From assembly GCA_003217895.1 (NCBI GenBank), contig QHMS01000105.1, positions 1 to 33,642 of the forward strand: a DNA stretch of 33,642 bases, given 5' to 3'. Each line of letters opens with the position of its first letter. The first letter of the stretch is position 1. The translations under genes and the position numbers were made by a program. The notes beneath the pieces are model-generated. The model saw nothing but the letters and a program-made list of their open reading frames with translations. It was not told the origin of the DNA and made no database searches. Shown piece by piece: positions 25,101 to 32,147 of this stretch. The stretch comes from Verrucomicrobiota bacterium. GTDB lineage: Bacteria; Verrucomicrobiota; Verrucomicrobiia; Chthoniobacterales; UBA10450.

Positions 25101-26024
25101 TTTCCCAAACTCATTACACCGACTCTGGACTTACGGTTCAGAGCTCAAAGCGTGCTACTCGCGCGAAACGATACACTCACCGTTCGCGCTGACGCGGACG
25201 TTGCCATAACTGGGCCGTTCGCGGCGGCGACAGTTAGCGGCAACGTCGCACTGACAAACAGCAAGTTCCTGAAAAACATCGATCTCATACCCATCGGGCT
25301 GCCGGGCAGACCCGCACCCCAAGCACCGGCGGAACGCCCTGAATTGTTTTCTCTGCCAGTCCCTCCATTGCGTGACTGGAAATTTAACGTGGCAATCAAA
25401 ACGAAAGATCCTGTGCTGATTCGCGGGAACCTGGCGACCGGCGAAGCGACTACTGATCTGAAATTGACAGGGACGGGGTTTCGTCCGGCCCTGCAAGGCG
25501 TGGTGCAGATGGAAGATGTCGAAGCGACATTACCTTTCAGCCGGTTGAATGTCATGCGCGGTTTGCTCACTTTTACCCAGGACGATCCAATGAATCCGCG
25601 GATCGAGCTGCAAGGCACATCGGTCATCCGCGATTATACGGTGCGCGTTTACGTGTACGGAACTTTACTTTCGCCGGAAGCGATTTTCACGAGTGAACCG
25701 CCGCTCGCCCAGGAGGAGATCATTTCATTGATCGCGACTGGCGCGACGCGACGGGAGCTTTCAACTGGCAACGTTCTGGCTGGCCGGGCGGCCATGTTAC
25801 TGGTGCAACAGCTTTACCGCAAAATTGTCAAAAAAGGCGAGCCAACCGAGAGCAACACGGTGTTTAACAAGCTGGATCTGGACTTGGGCACGGTCGATCC
25901 GCGAACCGGTCAACAGCAAGCCACCGTGCGATTCAAAATCAATGACAACCTTGTACTTACTGGCGATGTCGGGGTTCATGGCAGTTTCCGGGGGAAAGTT
26001 AAATATCTGATTCGTTTTCGATAG
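22152..26024 (+). CDS. tamB: TamB-like translocation and assembly module protein (DUF490)
   Basis: Very large (1290 residues) inner-membrane-anchored periplasmic protein of the TamB/AsmA superfamily, thought to span the periplasm as a beta-taco groove and to work with an Omp85 partner in outer-membrane assembly or lipid transport. The start is GTG 22152, with a transmembrane helix near residues 20-36. About 1000 residues of repeated beta strands follow. The C-terminal TamB domain has VMRGLLTFTQDDPMNPRIEL, YTVRVYVYGTL, SEPPLAQEEIISLIATGATR and the ending VTGDVGVHGSFRGKVKYLIRFR-like strands. The Omp85 gene starts 8 bp downstream, so one operon is near certain. Gene order is tamB then tamA-like, the reverse of enterobacteria. 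Confidence 0.9.
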   Translation: MTEEDQSRTRRDGRLWRRVMVGIAICAAALIIFHRPTLLAIGRHIALRYAAQQNLKMDFRLEGNPFTRLTARNVHAFPTGPSAIESIDIDQLHVDYNLFGFARHGISHLFDNVEMRSARIVFNPSKAPLRTRPPKPHLKLPRFFPERFRATETTVIVRNQPDDFVAEGIDLELDPRHPGVLRIVTLQLPSGDNWAAVSGQTSYINKNLIVRDVLLDEQEQIHLLNIDASRIDGNILGIGLDCTIRGQLSASATLGETQSSLNAKLNVVAENVSWESLNKFLVFPENYISGEIERLAVDGSGIIDQPRTWSGTLSLRMSDVHRPELNLGRAVVEISAEQGRGILRSADILQDMNELHLRGAIELPSKIEDFGRTPANLEISGSAPDLERLTVGTPVGLSGSAQFNGRIDIVNATIQATLGVNADSVGFEDGIVDRLNCTLRASKGVARGDTKRPWFADLRTAMEFNLAGIRYRDYVVDSAEGSLNSSDDVLGLDRLNLRRKQNEVNAHGRYLLPAEVSKFSSQPAEADVALNAPEAGDFWVADSPNRLSGPLQLAAQIQWKQETATGQMWVSGANLRMRDLVFRQLSSQCAISNSAIYLNDFSAALNDTDFVNATGTLNLRRPYHYSGKISANVANLATLEPLLRASGNQNELAGSINLRWEGSGNVQTFKNSGKLNLALQKGRYGNLQSLQANVDGSYSPDGFDVPIMSFATGNMDFQAIARAKGDTLEIDKIQLDQGQAKFASGYVSMPFVWRNLGTKAAVIPASGKVSATFQAQDLDLKRLFDDLGIKAMTSGIINARLEANGTVADLSARLDMQMRDLRNEYWPKMEPATFELSAHAAQNRLTISGKLQQPRIQPAEITGSMPLDIPKIARAGKLPDDTPITAKAHVPRTSVNFVRQFVPDLAQLDGELGMDVDVTGTIGHPVLSGAGDMTVNVARFTNATIPSVGGFNARITFRDNEVTLDRFGGDVAGGPFTMSGRMTFPKLITPTLDLRFRAQSVLLARNDTLTVRADADVAITGPFAAATVSGNVALTNSKFLKNIDLIPIGLPGRPAPQAPAERPELFSLPVPPLRDWKFNVAIKTKDPVLIRGNLATGEATTDLKLTGTGFRPALQGVVQMEDVEATLPFSRLNVMRGLLTFTQDDPMNPRIELQGTSVIRDYTVRVYVYGTLLSPEAIFTSEPPLAQEEIISLIATGATRRELSTGNVLAGRAAMLLVQQLYRKIVKKGEPTESNTVFNKLDLDLGTVDPRTGQQQATVRFKINDNLVLTGDVGVHGSFRGKVKYLIRFR

Positions 26025-26032
26025 GTCCTAAG

Positions 26033-28210
26033 ATGCGATACAGGGTTTTTTTCTGTGTTGGAAGCGTGGCCCTCGCATTTGAAGTGACAGCGCAGAGTGC
26101 GGTCGATGTCGTTCGACCGGAGGAGCAACAGAGAGAGCGGCGAGCAGTTGTAAAAGAGCAGGAGAAACGCGCAAAGCACGCTAGCATCATCGAATTTCGC
26201 GGTCAGCAGGCTTTCGACGACAAACAGTTGCGCTCGGCGCTCAAAGAAGAGATCACCACGGTCGAAGATTTTGGATTAACCCCGGCTCGAGCGGACGACC
26301 TCGCGTTTTTCCTGGCAGTCTTTTACCGAAAGCACGGCTATGCGAAGGTGAGCGTGCGTTACGTCATCGAGTCGGGTAACCGTTTGCGTTTGGACATAAT
26401 CGAAGGGCCGCGATTCATGCTGAACAAGGTCGTGTTTGACGGAAATACGCGAGAGCCTGCGGACAAACTATTTGAGTACCTGGTGGGGCCGACGCGCGAG
26501 CGCTACTCGCGGTTGGAGAAAACATTACCTTTCGTGGCGGCCGACATGGACGAGGGAGCGAAGCTGGTACAGCGCTTTTATGTCGCGGAAGGATTTCTGG
26601 ATGTGGTAGTCGATCCGCCGCGTTCCAAATTCGAGGGACAAAGCCCCGAGGTCGACGTCGTCGTTCCGATTCGCGAAGGACGCCAATATTTTTTCGGTCA
26701 CATCGCATTTACCGGGCAAACTGTTTACGGTGCGGAGGCGCTCCGCGGACAGATCGTTGATCTGCTGCAGCGACCTTACACCGACGTACGCGTAGAGGAT
26801 ATTCCGCGCCGTCTCCAGGCATATTACAAAGCGCGCGGGTATTACGACGTGAAAGTAGAAGCCGCTGGCGCGCCTGAAGAGGCGGTGAACGGTCGCGTAC
26901 CGGTTCAAATCGTAGTTTCTCCTGGACCGGTTTATCACTTTGATGGGGTGACCGTGAATGGATTGCAGCGTTTGCATCCGAGTTTTGTGAGGAAACGCTT
27001 TACCAGGCTTAGCGGAAAGACCTATAGCCCCGATGTTCTCGATGAGCGATTTCGCACTCTGATGAAGACCGGCCTCTTCAATTTGCTGCAAATCAAGCCG
27101 GTGCCGATCGATGGTAATCTTTTGCGGCTCGACATTTCAGCCGAGGAAGCCAAGAGCAAGGAATTCGGTTTTTGGGTTGGATTCGACACCTACGAGGGCG
27201 CGCTTGCCGGTGTGCAGGCCGGCGATCGCGATTTGTTCGGCACTGGCCGTGCGGGTTCTGCCACGATCGAGGTCTCGCAGCGCAGCTACAGAGGTGAACT
27301 TCTTTATCAGGATCCGTTCTTTCTCGACACAGACTTTGTTTTCACCGCGCGAGCGTTCGCCTTCACTTTCGATTACGATGGATACACAAAATTTGAACTG
27401 GGCGGAAAGTTGGAGCTAAGCCGCAAAATTTCAAAGTATGACGAGGCGACGCTGAATTTCTCGGCGCGCCACGTGAAGATAACCGACTCAGAGATCAGGC
27501 CGAGTTTTCTTCTTGGGCCAAAGGAGTATCAGGTGGACACCATCGGACTCACTAACACGCTTGATCTGCGTGAGAGTCCGTATGTCAATCCGCGTGGGTT
27601 CCTCATTGGTAATACCTTGGATGTGGCGTCGAGCGCATTAGGAAGTGACATCGAATACATTCGCGGAACTATGCGCGTTGGTTACTATCTTCCCTTTGGA
27701 CCGAAGCCACTGACGCCGGGTGTAGTGGTAGACGAAGCGACGGGCACGCTGTTCCAGCGGTGGTTCAGGCAGTCCTCAATCGCGTTCGGCGCGCGCGTTG
27801 GGGTGATCCATTCGCTTACAACTAGCGGTCCCGGCGAAGCGACGGCCATCCCGATCGACGAACGTTTTTTCAATGGCGGCGCTACAACCGTGCGCAGTTT
27901 CGGCGAACGCGATCTTGGACCGCACGATAATCATGGTCATCCTGTCGGCGGAGAATTCTTTACCGTGTTTAATGTCGAATACACCTTTCCGATTTTTGGA
28001 GAACTTCAGGGCGCCATATTTACTGATGCGGGTAATCTTTTGCCGACGTCGGAAGATGTTGGTCTCAACAATATGCGCTACGCCATAGGCGCGGGCTTGC
28101 GCTACAAGCTGCCTGTGGGCCCGATTCGCCTCGATTACGGCGTCAATCCCGATCCGCGCGCAGGCGAAGATTTCGGCGCCTTCCATTTCAGTTTCGGCTT
28201 TGCTTTTTAA
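26033..28210 (+). CDS. Omp85 outer membrane protein (TamA/BamA-like) with POTRA domains
   Basis: 725 residues. There is a weak N-terminal signal (MRYRVFFCVGSVALAFEVTAQ), then a charged linker. Several POTRA-type beta-alpha-alpha-beta-beta repeats follow, with hallmarks FYRKHGYAKVSV, LDIIEGPRFMLNKVVFDGN, YKARGYYDVKVE and VSPGPVYHFDGVTVNGL. From about residue 375 there is a 16-strand-type bacterial surface antigen barrel ending FHFSFGFAF with a terminal Phe. The barrel's lid-loop motif usually reads VRGF/Y; here it is VRSF (ATTVRSFGERDLGP). It probably partners the TamB-like protein encoded 8 bp upstream. TamA-like is more likely than the essential BamA because of this pairing. Confidence 0.9.
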   Translation: MRYRVFFCVGSVALAFEVTAQSAVDVVRPEEQQRERRAVVKEQEKRAKHASIIEFRGQQAFDDKQLRSALKEEITTVEDFGLTPARADDLAFFLAVFYRKHGYAKVSVRYVIESGNRLRLDIIEGPRFMLNKVVFDGNTREPADKLFEYLVGPTRERYSRLEKTLPFVAADMDEGAKLVQRFYVAEGFLDVVVDPPRSKFEGQSPEVDVVVPIREGRQYFFGHIAFTGQTVYGAEALRGQIVDLLQRPYTDVRVEDIPRRLQAYYKARGYYDVKVEAAGAPEEAVNGRVPVQIVVSPGPVYHFDGVTVNGLQRLHPSFVRKRFTRLSGKTYSPDVLDERFRTLMKTGLFNLLQIKPVPIDGNLLRLDISAEEAKSKEFGFWVGFDTYEGALAGVQAGDRDLFGTGRAGSATIEVSQRSYRGELLYQDPFFLDTDFVFTARAFAFTFDYDGYTKFELGGKLELSRKISKYDEATLNFSARHVKITDSEIRPSFLLGPKEYQVDTIGLTNTLDLRESPYVNPRGFLIGNTLDVASSALGSDIEYIRGTMRVGYYLPFGPKPLTPGVVVDEATGTLFQRWFRQSSIAFGARVGVIHSLTTSGPGEATAIPIDERFFNGGATTVRSFGERDLGPHDNHGHPVGGEFFTVFNVEYTFPIFGELQGAIFTDAGNLLPTSEDVGLNNMRYAIGAGLRYKLPVGPIRLDYGVNPDPRAGEDFGAFHFSFGFAF

Positions 28211-28211
28211 C

Positions 28212-28293
28212 TGTAGCCGCTTCCCTGTGGGAAGCGTGGCGCTGATGTGTTAATCATGTCCTGGTCGGTACCGCCCACAGAGCGGCGGCTACA
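28212..28293. repeat. Inverted pair of REP-like units between Omp85 and decarboxylase genes
   Basis: Starts TGTAGCCGC and ends GCGGCTACA. The first unit folds as CGCTTCCC-TGT-GGGAAGCG. It is the same class as 29777-29858, with GCGCTGATG conserved after the first hairpin and AGAGCGGCGGCTACA at the end. It fills the entire gap between the two genes. Confidence 0.85.
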
Positions 28294-28299
28294 AAGACG

Positions 28300-29781
28300 A
28301 TGAAAGATCCACAATCGCTCGGTGACACTCCGCCGGAGGAATTCCGCAAACAGTTGCATAAGCTCGCAGACTGGATCGCGGATTTTCGGGAAAATATCGA
28401 GTCGTTGCGCGTCGCGCCTAATCCCGCAGTGGCGGGACCCGGCGCAGTTCGTGCGCAGCTTCCGGCGCAACCGCCCGAAGACGGCGAGCCGTTCGAGAAA
28501 ATTCTCAGCGACGTCGATCGCCTGATCGTTCCCGGCATGGTGCACTGGAGTCATCCGATGTTTCTCGGCTATTTCGGCTGGACAACCACCGCGCCGGGAA
28601 TTCTCGGCGAGATTCTCAGCGCGCCGTTAAGCGTGAACGCAATGACGTGGCGCACCTGTCCGGCTGCGACTGAATTGGAAACCGTCGTTATCGATTGGCT
28701 GCGGCAATGGCTCGGTTTGCCTAACGAGTTCGGCGGCGTGGTTTACGACACGGCGTCGGTGGGAATCATGCATGCGCTCGCGGTTGCGCGCGAACAAACC
28801 GCGCCATCCACCAGAAAACTTGGCCTGACCAATCGCGATCTGCCGCGCTTTCGCATTTACACTTCCGATCAAGCGCACAGCGCAGCCGAAAAAGCGGCAA
28901 TCACCCTTGGGATCGGGGAAGAAAATGTGATCCGCGTTTCAAGCGATGACGAGTTTCGCATGAACGTCGCGTTGTTGCGCGAGACGATCGCGCAAGACCG
29001 GCAAGACGGTTTTCACCCGCTTGCCGTCGTTGCCACCGTGGGCACGACGTCCACCGCAGACGTTGATCCCATTCCTGAGATCGCAAAGATTTGCCAGGAA
29101 GAAAAAATGTGGCTGCACATCGACGGCGCTTACGGCGGCGCGTTCGCGATGCTGCCGGAATACAAATGGGTGAGCGAAGGTTGGGAGCTGGCGGATTCCA
29201 TCGTGATCAATCCGCACAAGACGCTTTTTGTGCCGCTCGATTTCAGTGTGCTTTACGTACGCGACCTCGAACGTTTGCGCCGCGTCTTCACCCTCGTGCC
29301 GGAAGTTCTGCGCGGCGACACCATCGAAGGGGAAAAGAACTACATGGACTACGGGATCCAGCTGGGCCGGAGATTTCGCGCACTCAAGGCGTGGGTGATC
29401 TGGCGCTCGTTAGGCCGCGATGGAATCGTGGCGCGTCTGCGCGAACAAATCCGCCTTGCAAAGCTGCTCGCCAACTGGATTAAGAGCGACCATCGATTCG
29501 AGCTCACTGCGCCCGTCAGGATGGGGGTGGTTTGTTTTCGGTTTGTAGCCGGCATCGGTGATGCCGGACCGGGGTCACCGACCCCGGCTACAACAGATCA
29601 GCTCGATAGAATCAACAGCGAGCTCGTGGAGCGAATCAATGCTTCAGGCCGCGCCTATCTCACGCAAACCAAATTGTACGGCCGAACGGTGATGCGAATT
29701 GGCTTCGGTAACGTGCTCACGACAGAAGATCATCTCCGCACGGCGTGGGATCTGATTCGGGAAACAGCAGGCGCACTGTAG
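28300..29781 (+). CDS. PLP-dependent group II decarboxylase (aromatic-L-amino-acid decarboxylase-like)
   Basis: 493 residues of the DDC/GAD type II family, fold-type I PLP enzymes that decarboxylate aromatic amino acids or related substrates. Visible features are PGMVHWSHPMFLGYF near 78-92, the cofactor-stacking His193 in QAHSA, Asp275 in HIDGAYGG (PLP ring nitrogen) and Lys307 in INPHKTLF, which forms the Schiff base. RGDTIEGEKNYMDYGIQLGRRFRALK is the mobile-loop region. Two stretches look inserted: about NPAVAGP near residues 41-47 and VAGIGDAGPGSPTPATT at 415-431, each encoded by a palindromic repeat. The stop TAG lies in the following REP element. Substrate is unassigned. Confidence 0.9.
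   Translation: MKDPQSLGDTPPEEFRKQLHKLADWIADFRENIESLRVAPNPAVAGPGAVRAQLPAQPPEDGEPFEKILSDVDRLIVPGMVHWSHPMFLGYFGWTTTAPGILGEILSAPLSVNAMTWRTCPAATELETVVIDWLRQWLGLPNEFGGVVYDTASVGIMHALAVAREQTAPSTRKLGLTNRDLPRFRIYTSDQAHSAAEKAAITLGIGEENVIRVSSDDEFRMNVALLRETIAQDRQDGFHPLAVVATVGTTSTADVDPIPEIAKICQEEKMWLHIDGAYGGAFAMLPEYKWVSEGWELADSIVINPHKTLFVPLDFSVLYVRDLERLRRVFTLVPEVLRGDTIEGEKNYMDYGIQLGRRFRALKAWVIWRSLGRDGIVARLREQIRLAKLLANWIKSDHRFELTAPVRMGVVCFRFVAGIGDAGPGSPTPATTDQLDRINSELVERINASGRAYLTQTKLYGRTVMRIGFGNVLTTEDHLRTAWDLIRETAGAL
28423..28436. repeat. Short palindrome CCCGCAGTGGCGGG inside the decarboxylase gene
   Basis: Related to the yidD-tail palindrome at 11135-11150. It encodes residues of the NPAVAGP segment, between the conserved ENIESLRVAP and AVRAQLPAQPP regions. 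Confidence 0.45.
29544..29592. repeat. Complete inverted REP pair inside the decarboxylase gene
   Basis: 49 bp with ends TGTAGCCGG and CCGGCTACA. It holds two hairpins in opposite orientation: GGCATC-GGT-GATGCC and CGGGGTC-ACC-GACCCCG. The two halves are 24-bp inverted copies differing only at paired stem positions. It is translated in frame as 17 or so residues rich in Gly, Pro and Thr. Confidence 0.88.
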
Positions 29782-29858
29782 CCGCTTCGCTGTGCGAAGC
29801 GCCGCGCTGATGAAACATCTTTGTCCGGCGCCTTGCCGTCCGCAGAGCGGCGGCTACA
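29777..29858. repeat. Inverted pair of REP-like units after the decarboxylase gene
   Basis: Starts TGTAGCCGC and ends GCGGCTACA. The first unit folds as CGCTTCGC-TGT-GCGAAGCG. The GTAG supplies the TAG stop of the decarboxylase. It is the closest relative of 28212-28293. Confidence 0.85.
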
Positions 29859-29861
29859 GAT

Positions 29862-29890
29862 TTGCGACTGAGCTAGGCCGCCATTACAAT
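29862..29890 (+). promoter_or_regulatory. Candidate sigma70-type promoter for the PpiD-like gene
   Basis: TTGCGA (29862-29867), a 17-bp spacer and TACAAT (29885-29890), with the ATG at 29901. The predicted leader is only a few nucleotides and no Shine-Dalgarno is present. The call is consensus-based only. Confidence 0.4.
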
Positions 29891-29900
29891 TGTTTTCGTT

Positions 29901-31655
29901 ATGATGAAGGCACTGCGCAGGCACAAAGACTGGTTGATGATCGTGATCGCCATTCTGACGATCCCGTTCATTTTCTACTTCGTCAAGACACCGGATTACG
30001 GCGCGATGGGGCGAGGCGACGTTGCCGAGATCTATGGCCGCAAGCTTACCCAACTTGAGATTGATAGGAATGCGCGTCTTGGCAACCTCGCGCGGCTTCT
30101 TGGGATGTCCGAGTTTTGGAGCACGTTATCGCTCAACCAACCGGGCAATGCTGGTTATTCGGAGTTTGCCATCAAATTGATTGTCCTGCGACACGAAGCG
30201 GAGCGGCTCGGTCTTCGTCCGGACGCTTCTGAGGTCGCCGATGTTGTGCGGAAGTTGCCGGCTTTTCAAAGCGAATCGGGTTTCGACATGAACAAGTTCA
30301 CCGATTTTGTGCGGAATTACTTGCCGCCGATGGGGCTCGGCGAAGAGCATATCGAACAGGTGGTTCGCGATGAGCTTTGCATGAATGAAATCAAGAAGCT
30401 CCTGGCCGCGGGCATTTCAATATCCAAAGGCGAGCTCGACGAAAATTTTCAGCGCGGCTACGACAAATTTTACGTGAACGTCATTCGATTTCACTCCAGC
30501 GATTTTGATAAGGATATCAAAGTCAACGATGAAGACGTGCAGAAGTATTACGACGCGCACAAGTCTGAGCTTAAGACCGATGAGAAACGCAAGGTGGAAT
30601 TTGTCCATCTGGGGCTAACGGAGGAGCCGCAAGAAAACACCAACCTTCCGGGGCCGCTCTCGCAACCCGCATATTCCTCCGTTTTCATAGATCGGTTCAT
30701 CCAAAGCCTGATCGGTGGTTACGGCGTCACCCCGCTTTCCCCTGGAAGCGACATGACAGCGCCAGGGCTGAATGAGCAAAAGACGTTGACTGGGACAGAA
30801 CGGATCGAGGGATTGCAAAAGCTGGCCGATAGCGCGACCGATTTCACGCAGGCGCTATTGGAGAAAGGCACAGATTTCAAGCAGGCCGCTCAGAAATTTC
30901 AGTTGGAAGTGCATGAGACCGGTGAATTTACTGCAGCAACGCCCGATCCGCAGTTGAAAGTCGATGCGCAGCTCGGCGCTGCTGCTTTTAAACTCTCGGC
31001 GCAGGAGCCGAACACTGATCCGATTCAGGTGGCGAATGGATTTTATATCTTGCATCTCGTAGGGATTACCGAGGCGCATCCTCTCACACTCGAAGAGGCG
31101 AAACCGAAAATCGTGGATGCGCTGAAGAAGTCGCGGGCACGCGAGTTAATGTCTACAAAAAGCGGTGAGCTGGTGCAGCAGTTGCGCGAAGCAACGAAGT
31201 CGGGCCAGCCACTTGAAGCGGCTATTCAGAAGGCAGGAGCAAAGGCTGAGAAGCTCCCGCCATTTTCGTTGTTTGAGGAGGAAACAACCAAATCCCAAGA
31301 CGAGGAAACGAATCAAAGCGCAGAAGCAAAGAGCGAGCAGCCTTCCCAAGGCAAGGAACCAAACAATGCGCCGCCTTCCCAAAGCAAGGAACCGAAGAAC
31401 GAACCTCCTGGTCTTCCCGCGATCAAGGAAGCTGTGGCATTCCTGAGTCCTGGCCAGATCAGCGATTTTTCTCCTTCGGGTGATGATGGATTTATCGCTA
31501 TTTTGGAGAGGCGAGAGCCATTCGCGGATAGTGATGCAGGTGAGAAGAAGGCAGCGTTTGAGAAAAGACTTCTCGATAACAAGGAGCGCATCGTTGTCTA
31601 CGAATGGTTGCACGACCGGCAGGAAGCGGCTGGCCTTAAATCTACTAAAGGCTAA
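29901..31655 (+). CDS. PpiD/SurA-like periplasmic folding factor (SurA N-terminal domain protein)
   Basis: 584 residues. A short cytoplasmic N-terminus and one transmembrane helix (about 11-28, WLMIVIAILTIPFIFYFV) anchor it facing the periplasm. A SurA_N-type chaperone region follows: VAEIYGRKLTQLEIDR, YSEFAIKLIVLRHEAERLGL and IKKLLAAGISISKGELDENF. Parvulin-like segments are NGFYILHLVGITEAHPLTLEEAKPKI and a late FLSPGQISDF. This is PpiD architecture, which aids folding of exported and outer-membrane proteins. Residues about 480-500 hold a tandem SQGKEPNN/SQSKEPKN repeat. Whether the isomerase site is active is not clear. It is encoded near the TamB/Omp85 pair, consistent with envelope biogenesis. 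Confidence 0.82.
   Translation: MMKALRRHKDWLMIVIAILTIPFIFYFVKTPDYGAMGRGDVAEIYGRKLTQLEIDRNARLGNLARLLGMSEFWSTLSLNQPGNAGYSEFAIKLIVLRHEAERLGLRPDASEVADVVRKLPAFQSESGFDMNKFTDFVRNYLPPMGLGEEHIEQVVRDELCMNEIKKLLAAGISISKGELDENFQRGYDKFYVNVIRFHSSDFDKDIKVNDEDVQKYYDAHKSELKTDEKRKVEFVHLGLTEEPQENTNLPGPLSQPAYSSVFIDRFIQSLIGGYGVTPLSPGSDMTAPGLNEQKTLTGTERIEGLQKLADSATDFTQALLEKGTDFKQAAQKFQLEVHETGEFTAATPDPQLKVDAQLGAAAFKLSAQEPNTDPIQVANGFYILHLVGITEAHPLTLEEAKPKIVDALKKSRARELMSTKSGELVQQLREATKSGQPLEAAIQKAGAKAEKLPPFSLFEEETTKSQDEETNQSAEAKSEQPSQGKEPNNAPPSQSKEPKNEPPGLPAIKEAVAFLSPGQISDFSPSGDDGFIAILERREPFADSDAGEKKAAFEKRLLDNKERIVVYEWLHDRQEAAGLKSTKG
31341..31406. repeat. Two tandem 33-bp repeats inside the PpiD-like gene
   Basis: CCTTCCCAAGGCAAGGAACC and CCTTCCCAAAGCAAGGAACC begin successive 33-bp units encoding PSQGKEPNNAP and PSQSKEPKNEP, an in-frame 11-residue duplication in a hydrophilic linker. 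Confidence 0.8.
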
Positions 31656-31772
31656 TTTTAAATTCCAAGCGAAGCGGAAAACTTCAATGCTCAAGCGCAA
31701 CGGCAGCTTCCATTTTGAGTTTTGCTGATTGGAAGTTATCTGGAGCTTGGATGTTCCGATTTGGTGCTTCAC
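31656..31772. other. Intergenic region with a degenerate TTGGAA/TGGAGCTTGGA repeat remnant
   Basis: The words AATTCCAAGC, TTGGAAGTTATCTGGAGCTTGG and GCTTCCATTTTGAGTTTTGC look like remnants of an intergenic low-complexity repeat. The listed TPR ORF start at 31722 lies inside it, so the downstream ATG at 31773 is preferred. There is no gene here. Confidence 0.3.
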
Positions 31773-32105
31773 ATGCAGGCGGTTGATCAAATCTTTGATG
31801 ACGCGAGCGGCGACCTCGCGGTGGGTGATCTCGAAAGTGCGGTGGAGAAGTACCGGCGCTGTGTCGAGATCGCCCCGGATTTCTTTGACGGCTGGCACGC
31901 GCTCGGCATGGCGCTGATGAAACTCGGCCGTTTTGCAGAAGCGATCGAGGCAGGCAAAAAAGCCGTAGAGCTTCCGCCTAACGACCAGATCGGCTGGACA
32001 AGTCTCTCGCTGTTTTACAATCGCGCCGGGAACATCAAGGAAGCCGAAGCCGCCGGGGCGAAGGCGAAGATACTTAGCTGGGGTGGTAAGATTGCAAAAG
32101 AGTGA
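31773..32105 (+). CDS. Small tetratricopeptide repeat (TPR) protein
   Basis: From ATG 31773 (MQAVDQIFDDASGDLAVGDL) the protein is 110 residues. It has two or three TPR units: DLESAVEKYRRCVEIAPDFF, DGWHALGMALMKLGRFAEAI (then EAGKKAVELPPN) and IGWTSLSLFYNRAGNIKEAE. It is probably a cytoplasmic protein-protein interaction scaffold; the partner is unknown. The track start at 31722 adds residues coded by repeat-like sequence. The TGA stop is the first TGA of a GATCA-type repeat shared with the convergent M13 peptidase gene. Confidence 0.82.
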   Translation: MQAVDQIFDDASGDLAVGDLESAVEKYRRCVEIAPDFFDGWHALGMALMKLGRFAEAIEAGKKAVELPPNDQIGWTSLSLFYNRAGNIKEAEAAGAKAKILSWGGKIAKE

Positions 32106-32147
32106 TCAATGAACAGTGAACTGTGATCAGTCAGATCACGGATCACC
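32102..32147. repeat. GATCAGTGATCA-type repeat, copy 2, between convergent stops
   Basis: Contains GTGATCA, GTGATCAG and GATCACGGATCACC. Both convergent stop codons (TPR TGA 32103-32105; M13 TGA 32143-32145 on minus) lie inside it. It shares words with 7191-7264. Confidence 0.6.

Noticed and set aside
30630-30780. Possible large insertion in the PpiD-like protein (PGPLSQPAYSSVFIDRFIQS region)
   Set aside because: It looks longer than expected between conserved blocks, but no repeat or palindrome is visible in the DNA and I cannot establish the family baseline by eye.
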